Positions 29,957 through 44,237 of a DNA stretch of 64,000 nt are shown here, piece by piece (position 1 is the stretch's first letter; each line of letters opens with the position of its first letter). Made by a program: the position numbers and the translations under genes. The notes below the pieces were generated by a model. It saw only the letters and a list, made by a program, of their open reading frames with translations, made no database searches and had not been told where the DNA came from. Source of the DNA: Kosakonia sacchari (GTDB taxonomy: Bacteria > Pseudomonadota > Gammaproteobacteria > Enterobacterales > Enterobacteriaceae); contig FOAY01000012.1 in the NCBI GenBank assembly GCA_900109485.1, positions 62,001-126,000 on the forward strand, read 5' to 3'.

Positions 29957-31390
29957 ATGCGATTTTCTAGCTTTATCATCGGATTGACCACTAGTATAGC
30001 CCTGACTGCTCAGGCCGCGAATGTTGACGAATATATTAATCAACTTCCGGACGGCGCGAATTTAGCACTGATGGTTCAAAAGGTAGGCGCTCAGGCGCCC
30101 GAGATTGATTACCACGGTAAGCAAATGGCACTTCCCGCGAGTACGCAAAAGGTGATCACCGCACTGGCGGCACTTTTGCAACTCGGGCCGGACTTTCGCT
30201 TTACAACCACGCTGGAAAGCAAAGGTTCTGTCGAGAATGGGGTATTAAAAGGCGACTTAATTGCACGATTTGGCGGCGATCCGACGTTAAAACGCCAGGA
30301 TATTCGCAACATGATTAACGCGCTGAAAAAGTCAGGCGTGCAGAAAATCGATGGTAATGTACTGATCGATACGTCCATTTTCGCCAGCCATGATAAAGCC
30401 CCGGGCTGGCCCTGGAATGATATGACTCAGTGCTTTAGCGCTCCCCCGGCTGCGGCGATTATCGATCGCAACTGCTTCTCGGTATCACTTTATAGCGCGC
30501 AAAAACCAGGCGATCTGGCCTATATCCGCATCGCCTCTTACTACCCCGTCAATATGTTCAGCCAGGTTCGCACTCTCGCGCGTGGTTCATCAGAAATACA
30601 ATATTGTGAACTCGACGTCGTGCCCGGCGATTTAAACCGCTTCACACTCACCGGCTGCCTGCCACAGCGCGCAGACCCGCTCCCGCTGGCTTTCGCCATC
30701 CAGGACGGTGCCAGCTATGCCGGTGCCATTATTAAAGACGAACTCAAAACCGCAGGCATCACTTACACCGGCACGCTGCTGCGACAGACGCTGGAAAACC
30801 AGCCAGGCACAGTAATTGCCAGTAAGCAATCAGCACCATTACACGACCTGCTGAAGATCATGCTGAAGAAATCGGACAATATGATTGCCGATACCGTCTT
30901 TCGCATGATCGGACATGCTCGTTTTGGCGTGCCCGGCACCTGGAGAGCGGGCTCAGATGCAGTTCGTCAGATTCTGCGCCAGCAGGCTGGTGTTGATTTG
31001 GGGAATACGATTATTGCGGATGGTTCAGGTCTGTCGCGCCATAATTTGCTGGCGCCGTCAACCATGATGCAGGTCCTGCAATATATTGCACAGCACGATA
31101 CTGAACTCAATTTTATCTCAATGCTGCCGTTGGCTGGCTATGATGGTTCGCTGCAATACCGTGCGGGCCTGCATGAAGCTGGCGTGGACGGTAAGGTTTC
31201 CGCGAAAACCGGGTCATTGCAGGGCGTGTATAATCTGGCCGGGTTTATTACCACCGCCAGCGGTCAACGGATGGCCTTTGTACAATACCTTTCGGGCTAT
31301 GCGGTAGAACCTGCGGATCAACGAAATCGCCGTATTCCTTTGGTGCGTTTTGAGAGCCGTCTGTACAAAGATATCTACCAGAACAACTAA
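29957..31390 (+). CDS. dacB: D-Ala-D-Ala carboxypeptidase/endopeptidase PBP4
   Basis: Periplasmic penicillin-binding protein of class C type 4 that trims pentapeptides and cleaves cross-links. The signal peptide covers about residues 1-20 (cleavage after AQA). All three active-site motifs are intact: SxxK at Ser62-Lys65 (ASTQK), SDN at 306-308 and KTG at 417-419. The large insert between SxxK and SDN is the extra domains II and III of this class. The 477 residues equal E. coli. It is divergent from greA and convergent with obgE. Confidence 0.96.
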   Translation: MRFSSFIIGLTTSIALTAQAANVDEYINQLPDGANLALMVQKVGAQAPEIDYHGKQMALPASTQKVITALAALLQLGPDFRFTTTLESKGSVENGVLKGDLIARFGGDPTLKRQDIRNMINALKKSGVQKIDGNVLIDTSIFASHDKAPGWPWNDMTQCFSAPPAAAIIDRNCFSVSLYSAQKPGDLAYIRIASYYPVNMFSQVRTLARGSSEIQYCELDVVPGDLNRFTLTGCLPQRADPLPLAFAIQDGASYAGAIIKDELKTAGITYTGTLLRQTLENQPGTVIASKQSAPLHDLLKIMLKKSDNMIADTVFRMIGHARFGVPGTWRAGSDAVRQILRQQAGVDLGNTIIADGSGLSRHNLLAPSTMMQVLQYIAQHDTELNFISMLPLAGYDGSLQYRAGLHEAGVDGKVSAKTGSLQGVYNLAGFITTASGQRMAFVQYLSGYAVEPADQRNRRIPLVRFESRLYKDIYQNN

Positions 31391-31392
31391 TA

Positions 31393-31427
31393 AAAAATGC
31401 CGGGGAGTTCGCACTGTCCCGGCATTT
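31393..31427 (-). terminator. obgE terminator (shared with dacB)
   Basis: AAATGCCGGG/CCCGGCATTT stem (31395-31404, 31418-31427) with a 13-base loop. On the minus strand it ends in six T residues, ending the rplU-rpmA-yhbE-obgE transcript; the plus-strand T run is only three, so dacB termination is weaker. Confidence 0.75.
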
Positions 31428-31468
31428 CACAGATTACAGCACCCCGCGAAGCCAGGGCGTTTCAGGCA

Positions 31469-32662
<1,194 letters not shown>

Positions 32663-33628
32663 TCATTCGCCTGAGCGGGGCACAGTGACGACCACTTCAC
32701 GACTGCGCCAACGTCCCAGCAGACGATGGCCAATAGCGGAAAACATGGCGCCCGCAACCACGACAAACGCACCGAGATAACCGACCAGGTTTAACATCGG
32801 TCTGGCGAAAACATCGGGCCAGGCCATTGATAACAAATCTGAAAATAACAGCGTAAACAGCGGCGTCAGCGTAATCAATGCGCTCACTTGCGCCGCCTGC
32901 CAGCGCGCCATTGCCTCCGCCAGCGCACCGTATCCAACCAGCGTATTCAGCCCGCAGAAAATCAGGCAAGCGAGTTGCCAGTCGTTCAACTGGAACAGGA
33001 CGCCGGGCTTTGCCAGCGGCAATAACGCTATCGTACATAAAGTGTACAGCAAAAAGAGGATTTGCTGAGACGCCAGTCGACGCAATAATATTTTTTGCGC
33101 GACGCCGTAGCTCACCCACACCATTGCCGCACCGACCCCGAAAATGACACCCCAGGTGTAATCCGTCAGTCGGGTAAAAATCTCCACCAGGCTGGTATTG
33201 AAAAACATCACCAGACCGCTGATTAGCATCAATGCACCAATCACCTGAGTACCACGCATCTTCTCTTTCAGAATAAAGACGCTGGCAACCATCATACCTA
33301 CGGGAGAAAGCTGACCTATCACCTGCGAGGCCGTCGGGCTGACATACTGCAGGGAAGAGCTGAACAGGATAAAGTTCCCGAACAGCCCACCAGTGGCAAT
33401 AGCCAACAAAATTAACCAACGCGGCTTACGAAACATTTGCAGTGGAGGAAGTTTCCTCTTGTAGCCCAGAATCAGGCCAAGGCCGATCCCTGCTATTAAA
33501 AAGCGATAAAACACCACCGTAGGCGGCTCCATCACTTCCAGCACCTGCTTCATCGCAATAGGTAGCGCACCCCAGCACATCGCGGTGATGAGCGCCAGGA
33601 CGATACCTATGCCTGCCTGCTGTTTCAT
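32663..33628 (-). CDS. yhbE: EamA-family inner-membrane transporter YhbE
   Basis: Drug/metabolite transporter superfamily protein with two EamA repeats; substrate unknown. Ten hydrophobic segments are visible across 321 residues, beginning with GIGIVLALITAMCWGALPIAMK, the signature start of the first EamA repeat, and VIFGVGAAMVWVSYGVAQ starting the second. The length matches E. coli. It lies between rpmA (beyond a terminator-like hairpin) and obgE (15 bases), so it is probably cotranscribed with obgE. Confidence 0.93.
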   Translation of the reverse strand: MKQQAGIGIVLALITAMCWGALPIAMKQVLEVMEPPTVVFYRFLIAGIGLGLILGYKRKLPPLQMFRKPRWLILLAIATGGLFGNFILFSSSLQYVSPTASQVIGQLSPVGMMVASVFILKEKMRGTQVIGALMLISGLVMFFNTSLVEIFTRLTDYTWGVIFGVGAAMVWVSYGVAQKILLRRLASQQILFLLYTLCTIALLPLAKPGVLFQLNDWQLACLIFCGLNTLVGYGALAEAMARWQAAQVSALITLTPLFTLLFSDLLSMAWPDVFARPMLNLVGYLGAFVVVAGAMFSAIGHRLLGRWRSREVVVTVPRSGE

Positions 33629-33669
33629 GCCCGTATTCCCTGCCAGAAATTTTGCCGGACTTCTAATGT

Positions 33670-33698
33670 AAAAAGCCCCGCAACGTGTGCGGGGCTTT
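33670..33698 (-). terminator. Attenuator between rpmA and yhbE
   Basis: GCCCCGCA/TGCGGGGC stem (33675-33682, 33688-33695) flanked by T residues on the minus strand. It would trim expression of yhbE-obgE relative to the ribosomal protein genes. Confidence 0.8.
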
Positions 33699-33723
33699 CT
33701 TCCGTTACCGGGACGCGAAAAAC

Positions 33724-33981
<258 letters not shown>

Positions 33982-34001
33982 TTAAATCTACTCCTCAGGT
34001 C

Positions 34002-34358
<357 letters not shown>

Positions 34359-34384
34359 CTATAAATATTCACAATAGGGCGCGA

Positions 34385-34413
34385 ATATTACGCAAATCGT
34401 GAGCCTTTGACAA
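34385..34413 (-). promoter_or_regulatory. rplU promoter
   Basis: On the minus strand TTGTCA (34408-34413) and TAATAT (34385-34390) are 17 bases apart, followed by a GC-rich stretch (TCGCGCCC) that fits stringent control of ribosomal protein genes. Confidence 0.7.
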
Positions 34414-34571
34414 GAGAGATCGTCACTCAACGAAGAAAAAAAACACAACGTGTAAGGTATCGTTTATCTGGCGCGTTTTTACAGTACAATCAACAATACT
34501 ATTCTAACCCGTAACCCTTTGTTATCCCATTTTGATATGTGGTAAACAGGACTGAAAGCCCGGCTTTTGCG

Positions 34572-35543
34572 ATGAATTTAGAAAAAATCAATGAGTTAAC
34601 CGCGCAAGATATGGCGGGTGTGAATGCGACAATCCTGCAGCAACTCAACTCGGATGTTCAGCTAATTAACCAGTTGGGTTATTACATCGTGAGCGGCGGT
34701 GGCAAACGCATCCGCCCAATGATAGCAGTACTGGCGGCGCGCGCCGTTGGATATGAAGGCAATTCACACATCACGATCGCAGCGCTGATCGAATTTATTC
34801 ACACTGCGACACTTCTGCATGACGATGTTGTGGATGAATCAGACATGCGTCGCGGCAAAGCGACAGCTAATGCCGCATTTGGTAATGCAGCCAGCGTGTT
34901 AGTCGGGGATTTTATCTATACTCGCGCTTTTCAGATGATGACCAGTCTCGGTTCGCTGAGGGTGCTGGAACTGATGTCCGAAGCCGTAAATGTCATTGCC
35001 GAAGGTGAAGTGCTGCAATTGATGAACGTCAATGACCCGAACATCACCGAAGAAAACTACATGCGCGTCATCTATAGCAAAACCGCACGTCTGTTTGAAG
35101 CGGCCGCGCAGTGTTCCGGTCTGCTGGCCGGCTGCAACGAAGCACAGGAAAAAGGGTTACAGGATTACGGCCGTTATCTGGGAACCGCGTTCCAGTTGAT
35201 CGACGACTTGCTGGATTACAGCGCTGATGGCGAGACATTGGGTAAAAACACCGGTGATGACCTGAACGAGGGGAAACCGACGTTGCCGCTGTTGCATGCT
35301 ATGCACCACGGTACTCCGGAACAGGCACAGATGATTCGCGAAGCCATTGAGCAAGGTAATGGTCGGCATCTTCTGGAACCTGTGCTGGAAGCAATGGCAG
35401 CTTGCGGCTCACTGGAGTGGACCCGTCGTCGCGCCGAAGAGGAAGCGGATAAAGCCATTTCTGCGCTACAGGTTCTGCCTGATACTCCATGGAGAGAGGC
35501 GCTGATCGGCCTGGCTCATATCGCGGTGCAACGCGATCGTTAA
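34572..35543 (+). CDS. ispB: Octaprenyl diphosphate synthase
   Basis: Essential trans-prenyltransferase that builds the C40 side chain of ubiquinone and menaquinone from FPP and IPP. The start at 34572 (MNLEKINELT) gives 323 residues as in E. coli. Both aspartate-rich motifs are intact: DDVVD at 84-88 (LLHDDVVDESDMRRGK) and DDLLD at 211-215; the GGGKRIRP IPP site is at 42-49. Divergent from rplU. Its product supplies the ring-prenylation step upstream of the UbiUVT reactions encoded near 4-6 kb. Confidence 0.96.
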   Translation: MNLEKINELTAQDMAGVNATILQQLNSDVQLINQLGYYIVSGGGKRIRPMIAVLAARAVGYEGNSHITIAALIEFIHTATLLHDDVVDESDMRRGKATANAAFGNAASVLVGDFIYTRAFQMMTSLGSLRVLELMSEAVNVIAEGEVLQLMNVNDPNITEENYMRVIYSKTARLFEAAAQCSGLLAGCNEAQEKGLQDYGRYLGTAFQLIDDLLDYSADGETLGKNTGDDLNEGKPTLPLLHAMHHGTPEQAQMIREAIEQGNGRHLLEPVLEAMAACGSLEWTRRRAEEEADKAISALQVLPDTPWREALIGLAHIAVQRDR

Positions 35544-35555
35544 TCCTTCCAGATT

Positions 35556-35573
35556 CCCGCGCACTGTCGCGGG
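35556..35573 (+). terminator. Weak terminator hairpin after ispB
   Basis: CCCGCG/CGCGGG stem with a six-base loop, 12 bases after the ispB stop; it is followed by AAAGTTCTT, so the T run is poor. Confidence 0.45.
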
Positions 35574-35747
35574 AAAGTTCTTGTAAGTTTCCATAAATAA
35601 ATCAAAACCTTTCAAATCACCTGATACTATTGCATTGTCAAAATCCTAAAACACAAAATATATATGAACTTTTTAGAACAAAAATTCCTGTATGAGTATA
35701 GTAAGAACCACAAAAGGATTGGTATCAACTTCTATCAGGGAGATGTT

Positions 35748-36023
35748 ATGGAAACGAAATTTATCGACTGGCATCAAGCCGATATTATTGCAGGGCTGCG
35801 TAAAAAAGGGACATCACTGGCAGCAGAATCGCGAAAAAACGGGTTAAGCTCATCCACCCTTGCGAATGCATTGACCCGTTCCTGGCCGAAAGGAGAGTTG
35901 ATTATCGCCAGGGCGCTGGGAACAGAACCGTGGGTAATATGGCCATCGCGCTATTACGATCCCGTCACGCATGCGTTTATTGATAAAACAAAGCTCATGC
36001 GCAAAAAGCGCAGCGATAAGTAA
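35748..36023 (+). CDS. sfsB: Ner-like transcriptional regulator SfsB
   Basis: Small DNA-binding protein related to the Ner repressor of phage Mu; in E. coli SfsB (Nlp) affects maltose gene expression when overproduced. ATG 35748 has AGGGAG upstream and gives 91 residues (E. coli 92). A helix-turn-helix spans about residues 12-45 (IIAGLRKKGTSLAAESRKNGLSSSTLANAL), followed by the WPKGELIIARALG segment and a basic tail. The 150 bases upstream are AT-rich. A domesticated phage regulator is the likely origin (known for the family). It converges on murA. Confidence 0.9.
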   Translation: METKFIDWHQADIIAGLRKKGTSLAAESRKNGLSSSTLANALTRSWPKGELIIARALGTEPWVIWPSRYYDPVTHAFIDKTKLMRKKRSDK

Positions 36024-36038
36024 GTAAAACCGGCCAGT

Positions 36039-36066
36039 AAAAAAGGGAGCAGAGGCTCCCTCTTTT
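36039..36066 (-). terminator. Bidirectional terminator of murA and sfsB
   Basis: GGGAGC/GCTCCC stem with loop AGAG, an A run on the left and TCTTTT on the right. It lies 16 bases after either stop codon of the convergent genes. Confidence 0.88.
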
Positions 36067-36081
36067 GTCGCTAACTATCGC

Positions 36082-37341
<1,260 letters not shown>

Positions 37342-37396
37342 TCATCTGATCTCTGTTAAGAATTCACACGCGCAGCGGGACGAGACCCACCTACGC

Positions 37397-37651
37397 TCAA
37401 AAGCCGTTTAATTTGCGATCGCGAGCCCACTCTTGCGGCGTATACGCTTTGATCGACAGGGCATGAATACGGTTATCCGCGATGTATTCCATCAGCGGGC
37501 CATAGATGGTTTGTTGTTTCTTTACCCGACTCATGCCGTCAAAAATCTCACCCACAGCGACAACCTGAAAGTGACTGCCATCGCCAGTGACGTGGGCTTC
37601 CTGGAGAGAAAGTGCGTTCATAAGCACTGTCTGAATTTCATGATTTTCCAT
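37397..37651 (-). CDS. ibaG: BolA-family protein IbaG
   Basis: Acid-stress-linked BolA-type protein that forms [2Fe-2S] complexes with monothiol glutaredoxin Grx4. The 84 residues from ATG 37651 ([11 protein letters not shown]) match the E. coli protein; an in-frame ATG at 37666 would add five residues and neither start has a strong ribosome site. The BolA fold shows [30 protein letters not shown], with the His-containing loop used for cluster ligation. It lies between the mla terminator and murA. Confidence 0.93.
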   Translation of the reverse strand: MENHEIQTVLMNALSLQEAHVTGDGSHFQVVAVGEIFDGMSRVKKQQTIYGPLMEYIADNRIHALSIKAYTPQEWARDRKLNGF

Positions 37652-37722
37652 GGGTGTAAATATCATCTGATAGTGAAAACAGTCACACATCTTAGAGGAA
37701 AGTGACGCGGTCTTAAACAAGC

Positions 37723-37755
37723 AAAAAGCCCCATCAATATAAAGGATGGGGCTTT
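37723..37755 (-). terminator. mla operon terminator
   Basis: GCCCCATC/GATGGGGC stem (37728-37735, 37745-37752) with T residues on the minus strand, 23 bases after the mlaB stop. It separates mlaFEDCB from ibaG-murA. Confidence 0.85.
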
Positions 37756-37777
37756 AGATAGTAACGCTTTGAAAAAA

Positions 37778-38721
<944 letters not shown>

Positions 38722-39273
38722 TTAATTCGTCTGACCAGCAGACGGTGCGGCTTGAGTATTCCCTTCGCCATGCGCTGCCGCATCGCCTGAATTCTTATTA
38801 TCACCGCCTTTACTGTTGTAAAGGAATTGTCCGATGAGATCCTCAAGCACTATCGCTGACTTGGTGTCCTGGATCGTGCTGCCATCTTTAAGCATCGAGG
38901 TTCCCATTTCTGGATCGTCAAACCCGACATTCAGCGCCAGGTACTGTTCCCCCAGCAAACCCGACGTGCGTATAGCCAGCGAACTGGTATCCGGGATCTG
39001 GTTGTAGCGATCTTCGATATCCAGCGCCACGCGCGGCAGGTAGGTTTTAGGATCGAGGGAGATATCAGCAACGCGACCAATCACTACCCCGCCAATGCGG
39101 ACCGGCGAACGCGCTTTCAGTCCGCCGATATTGTCGAATGTCGCGTAAACGCGGTAGGTCGGTTCAGTACGCATTGACGTGACATCAGCCGCCTTCAGGC
39201 AGATAAAGAGTGCAGCCAGCAGCGCCAGCACCAGAAAAACACCTACCCAGATTTCACTTTTTTTCGTTTGCAT
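38722..39273 (-). CDS. mlaD: MlaD, MCE-domain subunit
   Basis: Anchored periplasmic MCE protein that forms a hexameric ring on MlaE and passes lipid through its central pore. ATG 39273 (MQTKKSEIWVGVFLV) gives 183 residues as in E. coli: one membrane helix (about 9-29), the MCE domain (about 39-117, TFDNIGGLKARSPVRIGGVVIGRV), then a helical segment with the hydrophobic pore loop LEDLIGQFLYN and a disordered tail. It starts four bases after mlaE. Confidence 0.96.
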   Translation of the reverse strand: MQTKKSEIWVGVFLVLALLAALFICLKAADVTSMRTEPTYRVYATFDNIGGLKARSPVRIGGVVIGRVADISLDPKTYLPRVALDIEDRYNQIPDTSSLAIRTSGLLGEQYLALNVGFDDPEMGTSMLKDGSTIQDTKSAIVLEDLIGQFLYNSKGGDNKNSGDAAAHGEGNTQAAPSAGQTN

Positions 39274-39277
39274 GAAC

Positions 39278-40880
<1,603 letters not shown>

Positions 40881-41109
40881 TTTCTTTTCCTTTCGACCTT
40901 ATCGGATATAAGCATGACGCTTGCTAACATCTAAAACCCAATATTTTTACAGAATATTACCCGCGGAGGTTAGCGAAAGCTGGCATTTGTTTTACTTTTG
41001 AGCCGCATAAAGTCAAAATTAGGAATCATTACGCTATGCGTAACGTCCGGTTTCGCACGACATGGCGGCCTGCAAACCGGCAGAATTATACCTTAAGAAA
41101 GGACGTTAG

Positions 41110-42084
41110 ATGCTTTTAGCCACGGCGCTATTGATAATTGGTTTACTCCTGGTGGTCTACAGCGCCGATCGTCTGGTGTTCGCAGCTTCGATACTTTGCC
41201 GGGCATTAGGCGTACCGCCCTTAATCATCGGGATGACCGTGGTCAGTATCGGCACGTCATTGCCAGAAATTATCACTTCGGTTGCAGCCTCCTTGCATGG
41301 CCAGCTTGATCTGGCTATCGGTACCGCCATCGGCTCCAACATTACCAATATCTTATTGATTCTCGGCGTCGCGGCGCTACTGCACCCTTTTACCGTGCAT
41401 TCCGATATTCTGCGTCGAGAATTACCGCTAACCTTGTTAGCCAGCCTGCTGGCTGGCGCTGTGCTTTACGATGGGCAGCTAACGCGCATAGATGGCATTA
41501 TTTTACTGTTATTAGCCGTGCTATGGCTGGTGTTCATTGTTAAAATTGCCCGCCACGCCGAGCGTCAGGGCAATGACAGCCTGACACGCGAGCAACTGGC
41601 TGAATTGCCACGCGATGGCACGCTCTCTGTAGCCTGCCTGTGGCTGGGCGTCGCGCTGATTATTATGCCGATGGCAACACGCATGGTGGTGGATAACGCC
41701 ACCGTGGTGGCGAACTATTTTGCGATCAGCGAACTCACCATTGGCCTGACGGTTATTGCTATCGGCACCGGGCTTCCGGAACTGGCAACAGCCATTGCGG
41801 GAGCACGCAAGGGGGAAGACGATATTGCGATAGGCAATATCATTGGCTCCAACATTTTTAATATTGCTATCGTGCTTGGCTTGCCCGCGCTGATTGCGCC
41901 GGGCGCGTTTAACCCGATGGCTTTTACGCGTGATTATGGCGTGATGCTACTGGTCAGCGCCATTTTTGCCCTTACTTGCTGGAAACGTAAGCAGATCAGT
42001 AAGGGCGTGGGCGCGCTGCTGTTTAGCGGGTTTATCGTATGGCTGGCGATGCTGTACTGGCTGTCGCCGCTTTTGACTGGATAA
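41110..42084 (+). CDS. yrbG: Na+/Ca2+ antiporter-family protein YrbG
   Basis: Inner-membrane CaCA-superfamily exchanger with two inverted repeats; the physiological ion is uncertain. The two alpha-repeats that form the ion site are plain: GTSLPEIITSVAASLHGQLDLAIGTAIGSNITNI near residues 55-88 and GTGLPELATAIAGARKGEDDIAIGNIIGSNIFNI near 220-255. The 324 residues form about ten helices. AAAGGA precedes ATG. It is first gene of the yrbG-kdsD-kdsC-lptCAB cluster and 14 bases before kdsD. Confidence 0.93.
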   Translation: MLLATALLIIGLLLVVYSADRLVFAASILCRALGVPPLIIGMTVVSIGTSLPEIITSVAASLHGQLDLAIGTAIGSNITNILLILGVAALLHPFTVHSDILRRELPLTLLASLLAGAVLYDGQLTRIDGIILLLLAVLWLVFIVKIARHAERQGNDSLTREQLAELPRDGTLSVACLWLGVALIIMPMATRMVVDNATVVANYFAISELTIGLTVIAIGTGLPELATAIAGARKGEDDIAIGNIIGSNIFNIAIVLGLPALIAPGAFNPMAFTRDYGVMLLVSAIFALTCWKRKQISKGVGALLFSGFIVWLAMLYWLSPLLTG

Positions 42085-42097
42085 TCGGATACGCATT

Positions 42098-43084
42098 ATG
42101 TCGCAAATAGATTTGCAGCCGGGTTTTGACTTTCAACAAGCAGGCAAAGACGTCCTCGAGATTGAACGTGAAGGCCTCGCACAGCTTGATCAATATATCA
42201 ACCATGACTTCGCTCAGGCGTGCGAGAAAATGTTTTATTGCGCCGGCAAAGTGGTGGTGATGGGGATGGGCAAATCTGGCCATATCGGCAGAAAAATGGC
42301 AGCAACATTCGCCAGCACGGGCACCCCTTCCTTTTTTGTCCATCCCGGCGAGGCGGCTCACGGCGATCTGGGTATGGTCAGCCCGCAGGATGTGGTGATC
42401 GCCCTGTCGAACTCTGGCGAATCAAACGAAATACTGGCGCTGATCCCGGTACTGAAACGGCTAAAAGTTTCGCTGATCTGTATGACCAGCCGCCCGGAAA
42501 GCAGTATGGCGCGCGCGGCGGATATTCATCTCTGCGTGAAGGTACCTAAAGAAGCCTGCCCGCTGGGCCTGGCGCCGACGTCCAGCACCACAGCCGCGCT
42601 GGTCATGGGCGATGCGCTGGCAGTTGCGCTGTTGAAAGCGCGCGGGTTTACCGCAGAGGATTTCGCCCTTTCTCACCCTGGCGGCGCGCTGGGACGCAAG
42701 CTGTTGTTGCGGGTAAACGATATTATGCACACCGGCGACGAGATCCCGCATGTCAGCAAGGCCGCCAGTTTGCGCGATGCGCTGCTGGAAATCACACGCA
42801 AAAATTTAGGTATGACGGTGATCTGCGACGATCTGATGAAGATCGAAGGTATCTTTACCGACGGCGACTTACGTCGCGTGTTTGATATGGGTGGAGATGT
42901 ACGCAGCATGGGAATTGCCGACGTGATGACACCGGGCGGCATTCGCGTACGGCCTAATACGCTGGCGGTCGATGCGCTGAACCTGATGCAGTCCCGCCAC
43001 ATCACCTCGGTGATGGTTGCCGATGGCGACCAGTTACTGGGTGTGTTACATATGCATGATTTGCTGCGCGCTGGCGTAGTGTAA
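42098..43084 (+). CDS. kdsD: Arabinose-5-phosphate isomerase KdsD
   Basis: Converts ribulose-5-phosphate to arabinose-5-phosphate, the first step of Kdo synthesis for LPS. The 328 residues match E. coli: an N-terminal SIS sugar-isomerase domain (about 40-180, VVVMGMGKSGHIGRKMAATFASTGTPSFFVHPGEAAHGDLG) with the catalytic His and Glu candidates, then a pair of CBS repeats (about 205-328). It lies between yrbG and kdsC with short gaps. Confidence 0.96.
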   Translation: MSQIDLQPGFDFQQAGKDVLEIEREGLAQLDQYINHDFAQACEKMFYCAGKVVVMGMGKSGHIGRKMAATFASTGTPSFFVHPGEAAHGDLGMVSPQDVVIALSNSGESNEILALIPVLKRLKVSLICMTSRPESSMARAADIHLCVKVPKEACPLGLAPTSSTTAALVMGDALAVALLKARGFTAEDFALSHPGGALGRKLLLRVNDIMHTGDEIPHVSKAASLRDALLEITRKNLGMTVICDDLMKIEGIFTDGDLRRVFDMGGDVRSMGIADVMTPGGIRVRPNTLAVDALNLMQSRHITSVMVADGDQLLGVLHMHDLLRAGVV

Positions 43085-43098
43085 AGAAGGACATCAGA

Positions 43099-43665
43099 AT
43101 GAGTAATGCTGGCGCGTCGCTTCCAACCTGTTATGGGCCGGTTAGCGCGCAAGTCATGAGCAAAGCGGAAAAAATTCGCCTGCTGATCCTCGATGTGGAC
43201 GGCGTGCTATCCGATGGCCTCATCTATATGGGCAATAATGGGGAAGAGCTAAAAGCGTTTAACGTTCGCGATGGCTACGGGATCCGCTGTGCGTTAACTT
43301 CCGGCATTGAGATCGCCATTATTACCGGTCGAAAAGCTAAACTGGTAGAAGATCGTTGTGAAACCCTGAAAATTAAGCACCTGTATCAGGGACAGTCGGA
43401 TAAACTGCTGGCCTACCGTGAATTACTGGCCAGGCTGGCGCTAACGCCGGAGCAGGTTGCCTATGTAGGTGACGATTTAATTGACTGGCCAGTGATGGCC
43501 GAAATTGGTCTCAGCATTGCCGTCGCCGATGCGCATCCTTTGCTGCTTCCGCGTGCCGATTACGTCACGCGCATCAATGGAGGTCGCGGTGCAGTCCGTG
43601 AAGTGTGTGATTTGTTGCTGCTGGCACAGGGCAAGCTGGATGAGGCCAAAGGGCAATCGATATGA
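43099..43665 (+). CDS. kdsC: Kdo-8-phosphate phosphatase KdsC
   Basis: HAD-family phosphatase without a cap domain that hydrolyses Kdo-8-phosphate to Kdo; a tetramer in E. coli. The 188 residues contain motif I LDVDGVLSDG with nucleophile Asp32 and acid Asp34, motif II ITGRKAK and motif IV GDDLIDWP. AGAAGGA precedes ATG. The last four bases overlap lptC (ATGA), so LPS sugar synthesis and transport genes are translationally coupled here. Confidence 0.96.
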   Translation: MSNAGASLPTCYGPVSAQVMSKAEKIRLLILDVDGVLSDGLIYMGNNGEELKAFNVRDGYGIRCALTSGIEIAIITGRKAKLVEDRCETLKIKHLYQGQSDKLLAYRELLARLALTPEQVAYVGDDLIDWPVMAEIGLSIAVADAHPLLLPRADYVTRINGGRGAVREVCDLLLLAQGKLDEAKGQSI

Positions 43666-44237
43666 GTAAAACCAGACGTTGGGTCATTATTCTACTGGCG
43701 CTGGTCGCTTTGGTACTGATTGGTATTAACCTGACCTCTCAGGATGAGTCTGAACCAACCACAACTGACGACCAGGCGCCAACCTACACCAGCAAACATA
43801 CCGACACGGTGGTTTATAGCCCGGAAGGTGCGCTTAACTACCGCTTGATTGCGCAAAACGTCGAATACTACTCCGTCGATGGCGTGAGCTGGTACGCACA
43901 ACCCGTGCTGACAACCTTTGATCAGAACAAAATACCGACCTGGTCGATTAAGTCAGATAAAGCGAAATTAACAAGCGACAGAATGCTTTACCTTTACGGA
44001 CATGTTGAGGTCAACGCATTGACAGCAGATGCACAGCTACGAAAAATCACCACGGATAACGCCCAGATCAATCTGGTAACGCAGGATGTTACTTCCGATG
44101 ATCAGGTAACATTGTACGGAACAACATTTAATTCCACCGGCCTGAAAATGCGCGGCAACTTACGCAGCAAAAACGCCGAGCTGATTGAAAAGGTTAGAAG
44201 CTCCTATGAAATTCAAAACAAACAAACTCAGCCTTAA
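43662..44237 (+). CDS. lptC: LptC, bitopic LPS-transport protein
   Basis: Inner-membrane anchored periplasmic subunit of the LptB2FGC extractor that receives LPS and passes it to LptA. The 191 residues have a single membrane helix (about 7-25, WVIILLALVALVLIGINL) and a beta-jellyroll periplasmic domain. The 3' end overlaps lptA by 32 bases, and a promoter for lptAB may lie within this gene. Confidence 0.96.
   Translation: MSKTRRWVIILLALVALVLIGINLTSQDESEPTTTDDQAPTYTSKHTDTVVYSPEGALNYRLIAQNVEYYSVDGVSWYAQPVLTTFDQNKIPTWSIKSDKAKLTSDRMLYLYGHVEVNALTADAQLRKITTDNAQINLVTQDVTSDDQVTLYGTTFNSTGLKMRGNLRSKNAELIEKVRSSYEIQNKQTQP
44118..44145 (+). promoter_or_regulatory. Weak candidate sigma-E promoter for lptA
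   Basis: GGAACAA (44118-44124), 16 bases, then CCTGA (44141-44145) resembles the sigma-E consensus and lies inside lptC about 60 bases before lptA. A sigma-E-dependent lptA promoter is known in E. coli; that this is its equivalent is a guess from sequence. Confidence 0.3.

Noticed and set aside
34477-34571. ispB promoter with TACAAT as -10
   Set aside because: A fair -10 is present near 34492 but no acceptable -35 lies at 16-18 bases.
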